From contig NZ_BAFX01000197.1 of the NCBI RefSeq assembly GCF_000308815.1, positions 1 through 52,697 on the forward strand: 52,697 nucleotides of DNA, given 5' to 3'. Below, piece after piece: positions 14,507-22,316 of this stretch; within the stretch, counting starts at the first letter, position 1, and every line of letters starts with the position of its first letter. Both the position numbers and the translations under genes were made by a program. The notes under the pieces are model-generated. The model saw only the letters and a program-made list of their open reading frames with translations, was not told where the DNA came from and made no database searches. The stretch is from Nocardia concava NBRC 100430 (GTDB lineage: Bacteria > Actinomycetota > Actinomycetes > Mycobacteriales > Mycobacteriaceae).

Positions 14507-16167
14507 GGCGTGGTCCGGCCGCTGAGATCGGGGATGAGAGGTGACCCGCTCGAGGGCGGCGTGCTGGATCCGGGGTTGAGGTCCAGTACCGACGCCCCGC
14601 TGGTCGGTGTGGTGGTGGCCGTGGTGCCGCCGCCGAGCGGGAACTGTCCGTTGGGCGGGACGCTGGCGGTCACGGTCGAGGTGCCCGCGAAATCCATTCC
14701 CACGCTGGGCTTGTCGCTGCCGCCGCTGGGGATGGCGCCCGGCTTGGCGGCTCCGGACAGGTCGTGGGCGACGGCGGCGAACCACTGTCCGACCCAGCCG
14801 GTCGGGCTCGCCCCGAATCCGGCGCCCTGCGCGTGGGTGTAGTCGTGCTTCTGCGCGGTGTCCCAGTACCGCACCCAGGTGGTGATGTCGAGCAGATCCT
14901 TGTTGTCGGTGATGTTCTGGGTGACGGCCGAGAACGACTGGGTGACCAGCCGGCTGATCGTGGTGGGCGGCACCAGGTTGGTGACCGCACCGAGCAGCTT
15001 GCCGCCGAATACCGCCAGCCCCGCAAGGGGATTGGCGAGTCCGGCGGTGGCGATCTCGGCGATATTGGCGGGCGTCAGGATGTCCTTCACCACGGCCACA
15101 ATGGAATTGATGGCGATGGTGCCGACCTTGAGCAGCGCCTGCAACGCGCCCGGGATATCGACCTGGGTATTCGGGTTGGAGGCGTCGGCGATGCGTTGCG
15201 AGATCGACTTCTGCGGCTGATATGACAGATCCGAGAGCGACTTGCCCGACACGTCGTTGTTCACCACCGAGGTGACGGTCTTGATCGAGGTGAACGCCAG
15301 CGCCTCCGCGATCGACTTGAGCGAGCCGATCGGGTCACCCGCCGAAAGCTCCACCTGCCCCGCGATATTGGCGACGGTCCGCACCAGCGGCGCGCCCACC
15401 GGGGTATCGCAGGCCAGATCGCCCTCGGTGCAGAATTCCGCGACCCGGCCGACCAGCTGTCCGAAGTTCTCGAGGGTCGCGCTGTCGGGTGCGATGCCCG
15501 CCCCGGACGCGGTCTTGGTGGCGGGCGGATCCGAAAGCTGGGCCACCGCCTTGCCATCCGTGCCCGGTGCCGCTGTGGGCAGCTTCTGATCCGGCTTGCC
15601 CGGGAACAGCGGGGCATTGGCATTGCGGTTGGGATCGCCGAAAAGCGCTACCGCCGCGATCTTCTCGGCCGCGACCGTGCCCTTGCCCGAGCCAACCTCC
15701 TCCGCGAACTGCGCGGCCACGTGCGCGCCCTGGGAGTACCCGGCCAGCGCGAGTTTCGTGCTGGGGCAACGCTCGACGACCTGTTTCGCCATGGAGCGCA
15801 GCCGATCCAGCCCGTCGCCGACGGATTTGGTGTAGCTGACGGTGCTGACGCCGGTCGCCCCGCCGAAGGACGCCTCGTAGGGCACGTAGGCGCGATCGAC
15901 CAGGCCCGCGTCGCTGGCGGCGGCCATCATGGGCCGGAACACTTCCGAGAGCATGCCGGTGTCGGTGGTGACGGCGGCGTCGGGGGAGGATTCGCCGGTG
16001 CCCTGGATGCCGAGCGCGAACAGCGCCGGGCATTTGTCGATGGGGACCGTGGTGTCCGGCGGTCCGCCGTGGGCCAGCCCGACGGCGGCCGTGGCGACCA
16101 CGGTGACCGCCGCGGTCAGTAGGACGGAACTCCGGAACCCCAGGGTGGGCAGCAGTTTTCGATGCAC
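14503..16167 (-). CDS. Cutinase-family alpha/beta hydrolase with long C-terminal extension
   Basis: A 554-residue secreted serine esterase. After a signal peptide (VLLTAAVTVVATAAVGLAHGG) the catalytic domain shows CPALFALGIQGTGES and the nucleophile elbow AGYSQGAHVA near residue 151, with paired cysteines as in mycobacterial cutinase-like (Culp) enzymes, which hydrolyse lipid or polyester substrates. Family members are usually 200-300 residues; here roughly 300 extra residues follow without recognised motifs and end in a Ser/Gly/Thr-rich tail. The GTG at 16167 is supported by GAGGTG upstream. It is embedded in the secretion-like operon: 26 bp after the DUF6668-like gene and overlapping the next gene by ATGA. 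Confidence 0.87.
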   Translation of the reverse strand: MHRKLLPTLGFRSSVLLTAAVTVVATAAVGLAHGGPPDTTVPIDKCPALFALGIQGTGESSPDAAVTTDTGMLSEVFRPMMAAASDAGLVDRAYVPYEASFGGATGVSTVSYTKSVGDGLDRLRSMAKQVVERCPSTKLALAGYSQGAHVAAQFAEEVGSGKGTVAAEKIAAVALFGDPNRNANAPLFPGKPDQKLPTAAPGTDGKAVAQLSDPPATKTASGAGIAPDSATLENFGQLVGRVAEFCTEGDLACDTPVGAPLVRTVANIAGQVELSAGDPIGSLKSIAEALAFTSIKTVTSVVNNDVSGKSLSDLSYQPQKSISQRIADASNPNTQVDIPGALQALLKVGTIAINSIVAVVKDILTPANIAEIATAGLANPLAGLAVFGGKLLGAVTNLVPPTTISRLVTQSFSAVTQNITDNKDLLDITTWVRYWDTAQKHDYTHAQGAGFGASPTGWVGQWFAAVAHDLSGAAKPGAIPSGGSDKPSVGMDFAGTSTVTASVPPNGQFPLGGGTTATTTPTSGASVLDLNPGSSTPPSSGSPLIPDLSGRTTP

Positions 16168-16193
16168 GTCGCACCTCGTTCAGGTCATGGACT

Positions 16194-17012
16194 TCAGGTT
16201 GCCGCGCCGTGCTGCGCGCGTTCGGTGATCCGGGCCCCGGCGGTTCGCGCCGCGGTGAGGATCTGCTCGGCGAGAAGCCGAACCGGTTGCGGGGGAGTGC
16301 GGGTGGGGTCGCCGTCGTCCACCGGAGAGCCACCGGCGGCGGGATCCCAGGCCGCCAATTCATAGGGTTCGAGTGCCCGCCACTGCTCCAGCCAACCCAG
16401 CCGCCACGTGCGGGCGCCCAGGGCCAGAGCCAGTCCCTCCATTTCCTCGCGCCGCTGCGCCACCGGAACCGGCAGCGGGCGAGCGGCATCCGCGACGGTC
16501 AGCACGCCGACCACGTAACTTCCGGCCGGTGCGGCCTGCGCCTCGTACGCGAGCAAGGCGCGGTGCAGTGCGTTGACTCCGCGCAGATGACTGCGGCCCA
16601 CGAGCACCACCAACGGCGAATCCATATCGCCCGTGAGGCCGATCCGCGCGGGCCACCGCTGCCCGGCATCCCCGGCCCAGCTGAGGCTGGCCGCGAGACT
16701 GCTCACCCCCGCGCCCCCATGCACCCCGACCAGCCAGACGAGCGGTGGGCGCGCGGGCCGGTTCGGGACGGCCCGATGCCACATCGGTACCGGCTGCATC
16801 GCCGGTGCTGGTGCCGCCTGTGCCGACGTGGGTGCCGACTGTGCCGACGTGGGTGCCCCACTCGTCATCCCGGCGTGCTTTTGGCCGGGATCCACTGCCG
16901 CCGCCTGGATTCCGGCCAAGAGCGCGTCGGAATGACGAAGGGTGCTGTCGGTCGCCTGGTGGGCCGCTGCGAGTCCCCAGAGTTGGGTATTCCTCTGTTC
17001 GGTGTTCGTCAT
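16194..17012 (-). CDS. DUF6668-like MinD-related P-loop protein lacking the Walker lysine
   Basis: A 272-residue protein resembling the SIMIBI/MinD fold. Its nucleotide loop region reads LVWLVGVHGGAGVSSLAASL (about residues 86-105): the Gly pattern is kept but the Walker A lysine is replaced (GVSS instead of GKST). A strand ending SPLVVLVGRSHLRG follows. This matches actinobacterial DUF6668-type proteins found near conjugation or T4SS-like genes. The ATG at 17012 overlaps the stop of the MinD-like gene upstream as ATGA. Residues 26-50 are encoded by copy C of the 73-bp palindrome, giving the peptide that begins RHSDALLAGI, as in the ABC-F protein. Nucleotide hydrolysis is doubtful. Confidence 0.75.
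   Translation of the reverse strand: MTNTEQRNTQLWGLAAAHQATDSTLRHSDALLAGIQAAAVDPGQKHAGMTSGAPTSAQSAPTSAQAAPAPAMQPVPMWHRAVPNRPARPPLVWLVGVHGGAGVSSLAASLSWAGDAGQRWPARIGLTGDMDSPLVVLVGRSHLRGVNALHRALLAYEAQAAPAGSYVVGVLTVADAARPLPVPVAQRREEMEGLALALGARTWRLGWLEQWRALEPYELAAWDPAAGGSPVDDGDPTRTPPQPVRLLAEQILTAARTAGARITERAQHGAAT
16864..16936. repeat. 73-bp palindromic repeat, copy C (inside the DUF6668-like gene)
   Basis: Same length and layout as copies A and B. In the minus-strand gene it starts at the second codon position, exactly the phase used by copy A in the ABC-F gene, and encodes a 25-residue insertion beginning RHSDALLAGI and ending GQKHAGMT, close to the N-terminus where a disordered segment would tolerate it. 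Confidence 0.9.
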
Positions 17013-18070
17013 CGCAGTGCTCCCAGCAGGGCCAGGTACGCGTCGCGGGTTTCGGCGGTGAGGCGATGCCACGAGATGGGCCCGCCACTGGCCAAGTGGA
17101 TGTCGAAGGGAATCTGCACGACCGCCCGCACCCACGAACCCAGGTGTGTCCGAACATGATCGACGACCGCGGCCGCCGACCCCGGCACCTGCTCGGTGAG
17201 CACAATGACCGCGTCGCCGACCACGAATTCGCTGAAGTTCTCGTCCAGCCACCCCAGCGCGGGTTGCAACCGGTTGATGGCGTCGGGCCGCGCCGCGACG
17301 GTGATCACCAGTCCCTCCCGCGGATCCGCCAGCAGCGGCGCGGCCAACCGGCTGGTGACCGGCGCGCCCGCATCGAAAACCCCCAGCAGCCCGGCGGTTT
17401 CGAGATGCCGAGCCACCGACACCAGAGATTCCCTGCGCGGCAACGGGTCCGGCGTCCGCGCCAGCACCCGCACCCCCGTCGACGTCTGCCCCGAACACGC
17501 GCCCACACTCGACGCCAGCCCCGGATACGCAGTCCCCAGCCACTTCTGCAACGTGCTCACCGGCGCGACCGCATCGCACCCTCGCAACGCCACGTCCCCG
17601 CCCCCGAGCGTCGCATCGACGACGACGGGCCAGACTTCCCCGTCACTGTCCACCGCAGCGGCCGCAGCCAGCCCCAACGCCGTCGTCGACGCCCCGGACG
17701 ACCCCGACCCGCCCAGCACCAGCACCGACGGCACCGCCGCCCGCACCAGCCGCCCCTCCCCACCCCGCAACGGCACCGCATCGGTAGGCGACCCCGCAGG
17801 CGCAGCCTGCATCAGCTCACTCACCCGCGAATCCCCCTCGCCCTCTTGCCCACTCACCCGCACCGCCTCGATCAACCGCGCCGCCACCGCACTCCGCCTC
17901 GCCGACTGCCCCGACCGTGCCACCGATTCGTCGGCCAGCGACGTGCGACCGCTGTGGGGCAATGCGGGGTTCTGGGGCACAGTGGCGTCGTGTGGTGCGT
18001 CGGGGTTGTGGAGTGGGGTGGGTTGGTCCGGCCGGTGGGGTGGGCGGGGCCGGTCGTCTATGTCGACCAT
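17009..18070 (-). CDS. MinD/ParA-like protein lacking the Walker lysine
   Basis: A 353-residue protein with a disordered N-terminal 115 residues followed by a MinD/CpaE-like domain. The expected KGGVGKST loop is SVLVLGGSGSSGASTTALGL, with GASTT in place of GKSTT, so the catalytic lysine is missing. The later PVVVDATLGGGDVALR corresponds to Walker A-prime, and HLGSWVRAVVQIPFDIHLASGG is the usual C-terminal strand and helix. CpaE-like proteins serve as localisation factors of secretion or pilus systems and sometimes have degenerate ATPase sites. The gene starts 3 bp after the large membrane protein gene and is coupled by ATGA to the DUF6668-like gene, so two lysine-less MinD-like proteins are made together. 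Confidence 0.75.
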   Translation of the reverse strand: MVDIDDRPRPPHRPDQPTPLHNPDAPHDATVPQNPALPHSGRTSLADESVARSGQSARRSAVAARLIEAVRVSGQEGEGDSRVSELMQAAPAGSPTDAVPLRGGEGRLVRAAVPSVLVLGGSGSSGASTTALGLAAAAAVDSDGEVWPVVVDATLGGGDVALRGCDAVAPVSTLQKWLGTAYPGLASSVGACSGQTSTGVRVLARTPDPLPRRESLVSVARHLETAGLLGVFDAGAPVTSRLAAPLLADPREGLVITVAARPDAINRLQPALGWLDENFSEFVVGDAVIVLTEQVPGSAAAVVDHVRTHLGSWVRAVVQIPFDIHLASGGPISWHRLTAETRDAYLALLGALR

Positions 18071-18073
18071 GGG

Positions 18074-20677
18074 TCACCGGCTTCCGGCGACGATGGAGGT
18101 GATGCGGACCTGGCCGTCGCGGGTGGTGGAGGTGGTGATGACCTGTTGCCAGGTGGTTTGGGTGCCGTCGGGGTGTTTCTCGTCGACGGTCACGTTCCAC
18201 TGGTCGGGGCTCGCGCCGGTGATGGTGACGCAGTGTTTGGTGTCGGCGGGGGTGGCCGCGATGGCGTCGCGGGTGGCCTGTTCCGGGGCGACGCGCGCGT
18301 CGGGGGCGAGCAGGGCGCGCACCGCGGCCGCGTCGCGCTGGACGTACCAGGCGTATTCGAGGCGCATGATGACGCCGGGCCCGCTGCCCAGATCGCCCGC
18401 GCTGGCCCCGCTCACCCGGTCCGGCGTGCTGACCTCCTGGCACCACGCCACCAGTCCCGGCTGGTTCGCGGAGGTCGTCGTGGGCGCGACCGCGGTGGCG
18501 GTCACCGGAACCGCCTGGGGCGCGGGCGAATCCGCTGGTCTGACCACCAGCCACACCACGACGGCCGCGATCACGAGCACCAGCGAAGCTCCAGCTATCG
18601 CGATGGCGCGGGTCCGGATCCGCAGTCGCCGCTGCGTCTGCGCCGCCCGCCGCCGCGCCTCCACAACCAGCGCCGCCATCGGATCCTCGGCCATCAATTC
18701 ATAAGGACTGACGGCCCTCTCGCGCTCACCCCCGCGCTCGCCACCCTCCCCGGCCCACGAGGCCTCGTTCAACCACGAAGCCCACCCCGGCGTCCCCGCC
18801 GCCGCAGGCGCGACCTGCCCACTCCCGGAAGGCGCGAGCGCAGGCATAGGCGGCCGCCCAGCCCCCAGCCCCGCCCGGTCGCGACCATCGCGACCCACGT
18901 CGCCGCTGCCGCGACCCGTGTTGTCGTTGCCGCCACCGCTGCGACCTGCGTTGCTGTCGCCGCTACCGCTGCGACCTGCGTTGCCGTTGCCGCCACCGCT
19001 GCGAGCCGCGTCGCCGCTGCCGCCACCACTGGGGCTCGCGACGCTACTGTCGCCAGCGTTGCGACCGGCGTTGCCGCTGTTGCGATTACCGGGGCTCGCG
19101 TCGCCTCTGTCGCCAGCATTGCGAACGGTGTTGCCGCTGTTGCGATTACTGGGGCTCGCGTCGCCTCTGTCGCCAGCATTGCGACGGGCGTTGCCTCGGT
19201 CGCCACTGCTGCGCTTGGCGTCGCCTCCGTCGCCCCCGGCGCGACCAATGTCGCTTCTGTAGCCTTCGTCGCCGCTGTCGTCGCGGCGTGTGAATCCGCC
19301 ATCGGCTCGGCGAGCCGACGTGGCGTCGTCTCCACGAGGCCGCTCCTTGTTGTCCCCGTGCGCTTTCGGACGCGACCAGTAATTGGGGTCGTCACCCTGA
19401 AGCGACGAGATCCTGCGCGGCCCAGTGTCCTCACCGATGTCGCCCGGTGCGCCGCCGCCGAGTTGACCTGCGCCCGAACGAGTTGGAGAGCCGCTACCCG
19501 CAGGCAGGTCGGGGCCGCTGCCGGTGGGTTGGTTGGAGCTGGTGCCGGATCGAGAGGCATCGCCGATGGATTGGCCGGTGGCCGGTCCGCTCAGCGGGGT
19601 CCCGCCAGCTGGTTGGCCGGTGGACGATCCGCCCAGCGGGGTCCCGCCAGTTGGTTGGGCAGTGGACGATCCGCCCAGCGGGGTGTCGCCAGTAGGTTGG
19701 CCGGTGGCCGGTTTGCTTAGCGGGACATCGCCGGTAGGTTGGCCGGTCGCCGTGCCGGTTGGTTGACCGGAGCTGCCGCCGGGTTGCGGAGTGTCGCCGG
19801 TCGGTGTGCCGGGGTTGGTGCCGGTTGGCGGCGCGGCGGTCGTCGGTTGGGCGGGACCGGTGCCGGGCCGGGCGGCATCGCCGGTGGGTCGGCCCGTGGA
19901 CGGTCCGAGTGGAGGGGTGTCGCCGGTGAGGCGGCGGGTGGTCGATCCCGTGCGGCCGGTGCCGCCCAGGCGCACCGTGCCTGTTCCGGGACGTGGGGTA
20001 TCGCCGGTGAGGCGAGCCGTGCCGGGCCCCGGGCGCGGGGTGCCATCGGTGGATTTGCTTGTGCGCGGGGCGGATCGCGCGGTGTCGCCGGTGAGGCGGA
20101 CGGCGGGGAATCCTGCCCGGGTTTTGGCGGCACTGGATTCGGTGGGGGTGGCACCGGATTCGGTGGGCGCTGCCTGCGGGGTCGAGTCGGCTGGTTCGGA
20201 TTCGTCGGATATCGGATTCGAAGCTCCCTGCGCGGCACCGGGAGTGGTGGGTGCCGTGTCCGGGGCGGCGGGAATGGCACCGGATTCGCTCGGCGATCGA
20301 TCCGCCGCTGAGTCGAGGGTGTCCGACTTCGGTTGTGCCGCAGACGTCGCGGTGCGGGCTTGAGCCGAGGCGGGCCCGGTGCGGGCCGAGTCGGATGGCG
20401 CCGCCCGTGAGGCGGGTTCCCCGGAGGTTCGCGGCGGCGCGGGTTCCTCGGAGGTTCGCGGCGGCGCGGGTTCCGTCGAGTTCTGCGCCGCCGCGGGTTC
20501 TTCCGAGTTCTGCCGCGCTGCCGCCCCCGTCGAGGTTTGCCGCTGTGCCGGTTCCGGTGAGGTTCGCGGCGACGCGGGATCAGGCGGGGTGGGGGTGAGG
20601 TCGGTGAAGTCGGGGGTGGGCTCCGGGGTGGGGGATAGGTGGTCGGGGGAGTCGGCGGGGGTGTTGTTCGTGGTCAC
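18074..20677 (-). CDS. Large repetitive disordered membrane protein, DUF8176-like C-terminal domain
   Basis: An 867-residue protein. Most of it (about residues 1-680) is low-complexity, rich in Thr, Pro, Ser, Gly, Asn, Arg and Asp, including tandem units of 14 residues (TGQPTGGTPLGGSS-like) and of 20 residues (NRNSGNTVRNAGDRGDASPG). One membrane helix follows (IAIAGASLVLVIAAVVVWLVV), then an extracytoplasmic domain of about 150 residues (VAWCQEVSTPDRVSG, MRLEYAWYVQRDAAAVRALL, KHCVTITG) homologous to the end of the 13292-14506 protein. The N-terminal region is probably cytoplasmic. The GTG at 20677 is the likely start; the frame extends upstream into the preceding gene. Repeat numbers may vary between strains. 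Confidence 0.75.
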   Translation of the reverse strand: MTTNNTPADSPDHLSPTPEPTPDFTDLTPTPPDPASPRTSPEPAQRQTSTGAAARQNSEEPAAAQNSTEPAPPRTSEEPAPPRTSGEPASRAAPSDSARTGPASAQARTATSAAQPKSDTLDSAADRSPSESGAIPAAPDTAPTTPGAAQGASNPISDESEPADSTPQAAPTESGATPTESSAAKTRAGFPAVRLTGDTARSAPRTSKSTDGTPRPGPGTARLTGDTPRPGTGTVRLGGTGRTGSTTRRLTGDTPPLGPSTGRPTGDAARPGTGPAQPTTAAPPTGTNPGTPTGDTPQPGGSSGQPTGTATGQPTGDVPLSKPATGQPTGDTPLGGSSTAQPTGGTPLGGSSTGQPAGGTPLSGPATGQSIGDASRSGTSSNQPTGSGPDLPAGSGSPTRSGAGQLGGGAPGDIGEDTGPRRISSLQGDDPNYWSRPKAHGDNKERPRGDDATSARRADGGFTRRDDSGDEGYRSDIGRAGGDGGDAKRSSGDRGNARRNAGDRGDASPSNRNSGNTVRNAGDRGDASPGNRNSGNAGRNAGDSSVASPSGGGSGDAARSGGGNGNAGRSGSGDSNAGRSGGGNDNTGRGSGDVGRDGRDRAGLGAGRPPMPALAPSGSGQVAPAAAGTPGWASWLNEASWAGEGGERGGERERAVSPYELMAEDPMAALVVEARRRAAQTQRRLRIRTRAIAIAGASLVLVIAAVVVWLVVRPADSPAPQAVPVTATAVAPTTTSANQPGLVAWCQEVSTPDRVSGASAGDLGSGPGVIMRLEYAWYVQRDAAAVRALLAPDARVAPEQATRDAIAATPADTKHCVTITGASPDQWNVTVDEKHPDGTQTTWQQVITTSTTRDGQVRITSIVAGSR
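19031..19195. repeat. 60-bp tandem repeat within the large membrane protein gene
   Basis: About 2.7 units of 60 bp beginning GGGGCTCGCG (19031, 19091, 19151) differ at a few positions. They encode the 20-residue Asn/Asp/Arg-rich unit. The period is a multiple of three, so length changes keep the frame. Confidence 0.85.
19571..19748. repeat. 42-bp tandem repeat within the large membrane protein gene
   Basis: Four units of 42 bp start with TTGG(C/G)C(G/A)GTGG at 19571, 19613, 19655 and 19697, with a partial fifth. They encode a 14-residue Gly/Thr/Pro unit. Degenerate units continue to about 19960. Confidence 0.85.
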
Positions 20678-20699
20678 GGCGTTGCCCGTGTTGTTTCGG

Positions 20700-21956
20700 T
20701 CACGCACCGGGCGCGGCGGGTTGTAGCGCGGCCATGAATGCATCCGGGGTCAGCGCGGGCATTTGCGCCACCGCCGTCCGGAGCGAATCCACCTGTGTGT
20801 TCACGGCTTCCGCGACCTGATCCACCACGGGCGCGGCCTGCGGCAGCACCGCGCTCACCTGCTGACCCACGGCCGTGACGGCCTGCTCGACCACCGGCGC
20901 CGCGGCCTCCACCACCGGCTGCACCTGCTCGACCGCGGTCACGGCCTGCTCCACCACTGGCGCGACGGCCTCCACCACGGGGGTGGCCACCTGCGCGATC
21001 GGCGCGGGCACGCCGGGCAGATTGGCAATCGCCGAAACCGGCTGCACCGCGGGCGAACCCGTTGCTCGATCGGCACTATTGGCCGGGTCCGAACCCGGTA
21101 CCTGCGCAGCGGCATCGATCAGCGATGGGACATTCGCCGGAGGTTGGGGGTTGTTCTGCGGTGATACGAAGCCGCCCCACGCACCGCCGAAAATGGTGCC
21201 CGCTGTGGCACCAATCAATACTCCGGGCACGCCGAGGGCCGCTGCGCCGAGGGCACATCCGGCAACGCCGCCAACCACAGCGCCGACAGGGGCTCCAACG
21301 CCCGCCGTCGGAACGCCGCCGATCAGCGCACCTGCGAGCGCGCCCATCGCCGCGCCAGTGGCGCATCCACCAGCGACGCCAATCGCCGCAATCGCCGGTG
21401 CGCCTGCGACGCCGCCGAGAATTCCGCCAGCCAGTGTCGAGGCGGCTCTGCGATCGGATTCGTCCTTGGGCAAGCCCAATCCGTCATAGGCTGCGGCCAA
21501 TTGCCATTCGGCCATGTCGACATAGGCTTGCGCCTTGTCGCGCGTCTTAAGATCGACCCAATCCGGAAGCGCGAGACTATTGGTGCCCAACCGGAGCTGA
21601 TGCGGGTCAGCTGGCATTACTTCCGGCGCATTCGCCTGCTGGTCAGGTTGCGTAGCCTCCGGTTGCGTCGGCTGGACCTGCGGCTGCGTCTGCTGGGGCT
21701 GGATGATCGTGTCCTGCTGCGGCTGGGTTTGCTGCTTGGGCCGCGGCCGGTTCGGGGGAGCCACCGGTGGGTCCGGAATCCAATCCGCCGGGCTGGGGGC
21801 CGAATTCGCCGGCGGCTGCGGGGTACTCAATCCCGGCTGCCCATCCCCCGGAACCGCAAGCCCCGGCTGCCCCGGAGCGGCGGCCGCAACCCCTTGGCCC
21901 GCAACCAACGCTATGGGCAACATCGACAACAGGATCGAAGTTCGCTTGTTCTTCAT
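20700..21956 (-). CDS. Exported glycine-zipper protein with Pro/Gln-rich N-terminus
   Basis: A 418-residue protein beginning with a signal peptide (MKNKRTSILLSMLPIALVAGQG). Residues 25-110 are Pro/Gln-rich; about 125-165 form an amphipathic segment (QAYVDMAEWQLAAAYDGLG); about 165-260 is a glycine-zipper region with repeated GxxxGxxxG and two or three Cys, able to insert into or span a membrane; the end is Ala/Val/Gln-rich with repeated VVEQAVTAVEQ. It resembles the so-called insoluble-domain proteins of actinobacteria. The ATG at 21956 is preferred because GGGGAT precedes it. It is the first gene of the minus-strand operon running to 13292. A pore- or envelope-spanning role is conceivable but not shown. 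Confidence 0.7.
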   Translation of the reverse strand: MKNKRTSILLSMLPIALVAGQGVAAAAPGQPGLAVPGDGQPGLSTPQPPANSAPSPADWIPDPPVAPPNRPRPKQQTQPQQDTIIQPQQTQPQVQPTQPEATQPDQQANAPEVMPADPHQLRLGTNSLALPDWVDLKTRDKAQAYVDMAEWQLAAAYDGLGLPKDESDRRAASTLAGGILGGVAGAPAIAAIGVAGGCATGAAMGALAGALIGGVPTAGVGAPVGAVVGGVAGCALGAAALGVPGVLIGATAGTIFGGAWGGFVSPQNNPQPPANVPSLIDAAAQVPGSDPANSADRATGSPAVQPVSAIANLPGVPAPIAQVATPVVEAVAPVVEQAVTAVEQVQPVVEAAAPVVEQAVTAVGQQVSAVLPQAAPVVDQVAEAVNTQVDSLRTAVAQMPALTPDAFMAALQPAAPGA

Positions 21957-22316
21957 ATCCCCAATTCCCATTCACCGAATGGACAGCGACGGGCTCGCGA
22001 CCCGAATGTCCCGGATGCCAGGGCCTTTCGCATCACGGGGGCCATCCCTACCACCGGCCGACCGCCCAGGTGGCCCATCGGAACCGGGTCGGCCCCGATG
22101 ATCCGTCATGAAACCCCACCACCTGCGATGATCGTGTTGCGGCCCTGATCTTACCCGGATCGTGAAACCCCACAACCGGTTCCGTGACAGGAGTGACGAA
22201 TTGTTAAACCCAACCGAGCCTGACTCGTAGGATCAACCGGATCCTGCCCCCGGCATCCGATCTCGCGCCACCCCAACGCTTCTCGATCACCCCGTGATCT
22301 ACCCGAAGGAATCCCC
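21957..22316. promoter_or_regulatory. Divergent control region of the secretion-like operon
   Basis: This 360-bp gene-free stretch separates the minus-strand operon from the plus-strand lipoprotein gene and should hold both promoters. The 11-bp sequence TGAAACCCCAC occurs twice in direct orientation (22109-22119 and 22163-22173, 54 bp apart), a candidate activator or repressor site. A TAGGAT box at 22228-22233 could be the -10 of the plus-strand gene. Confidence 0.45.

Noticed and set aside
16745..19720. A 991-codon open frame on the plus strand
   Set aside because: It lies antisense to three coupled minus-strand genes with clear domains; its sequence is Arg/Pro-rich and repetitive, as expected for the opposite strand of GC-rich codons, and it has no ribosome site or family motif.
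19031..19748. Possible CRISPR array
   Set aside because: Units are directly abutting, in frame and without unique spacers; they are coding minisatellites. No cas genes are nearby.
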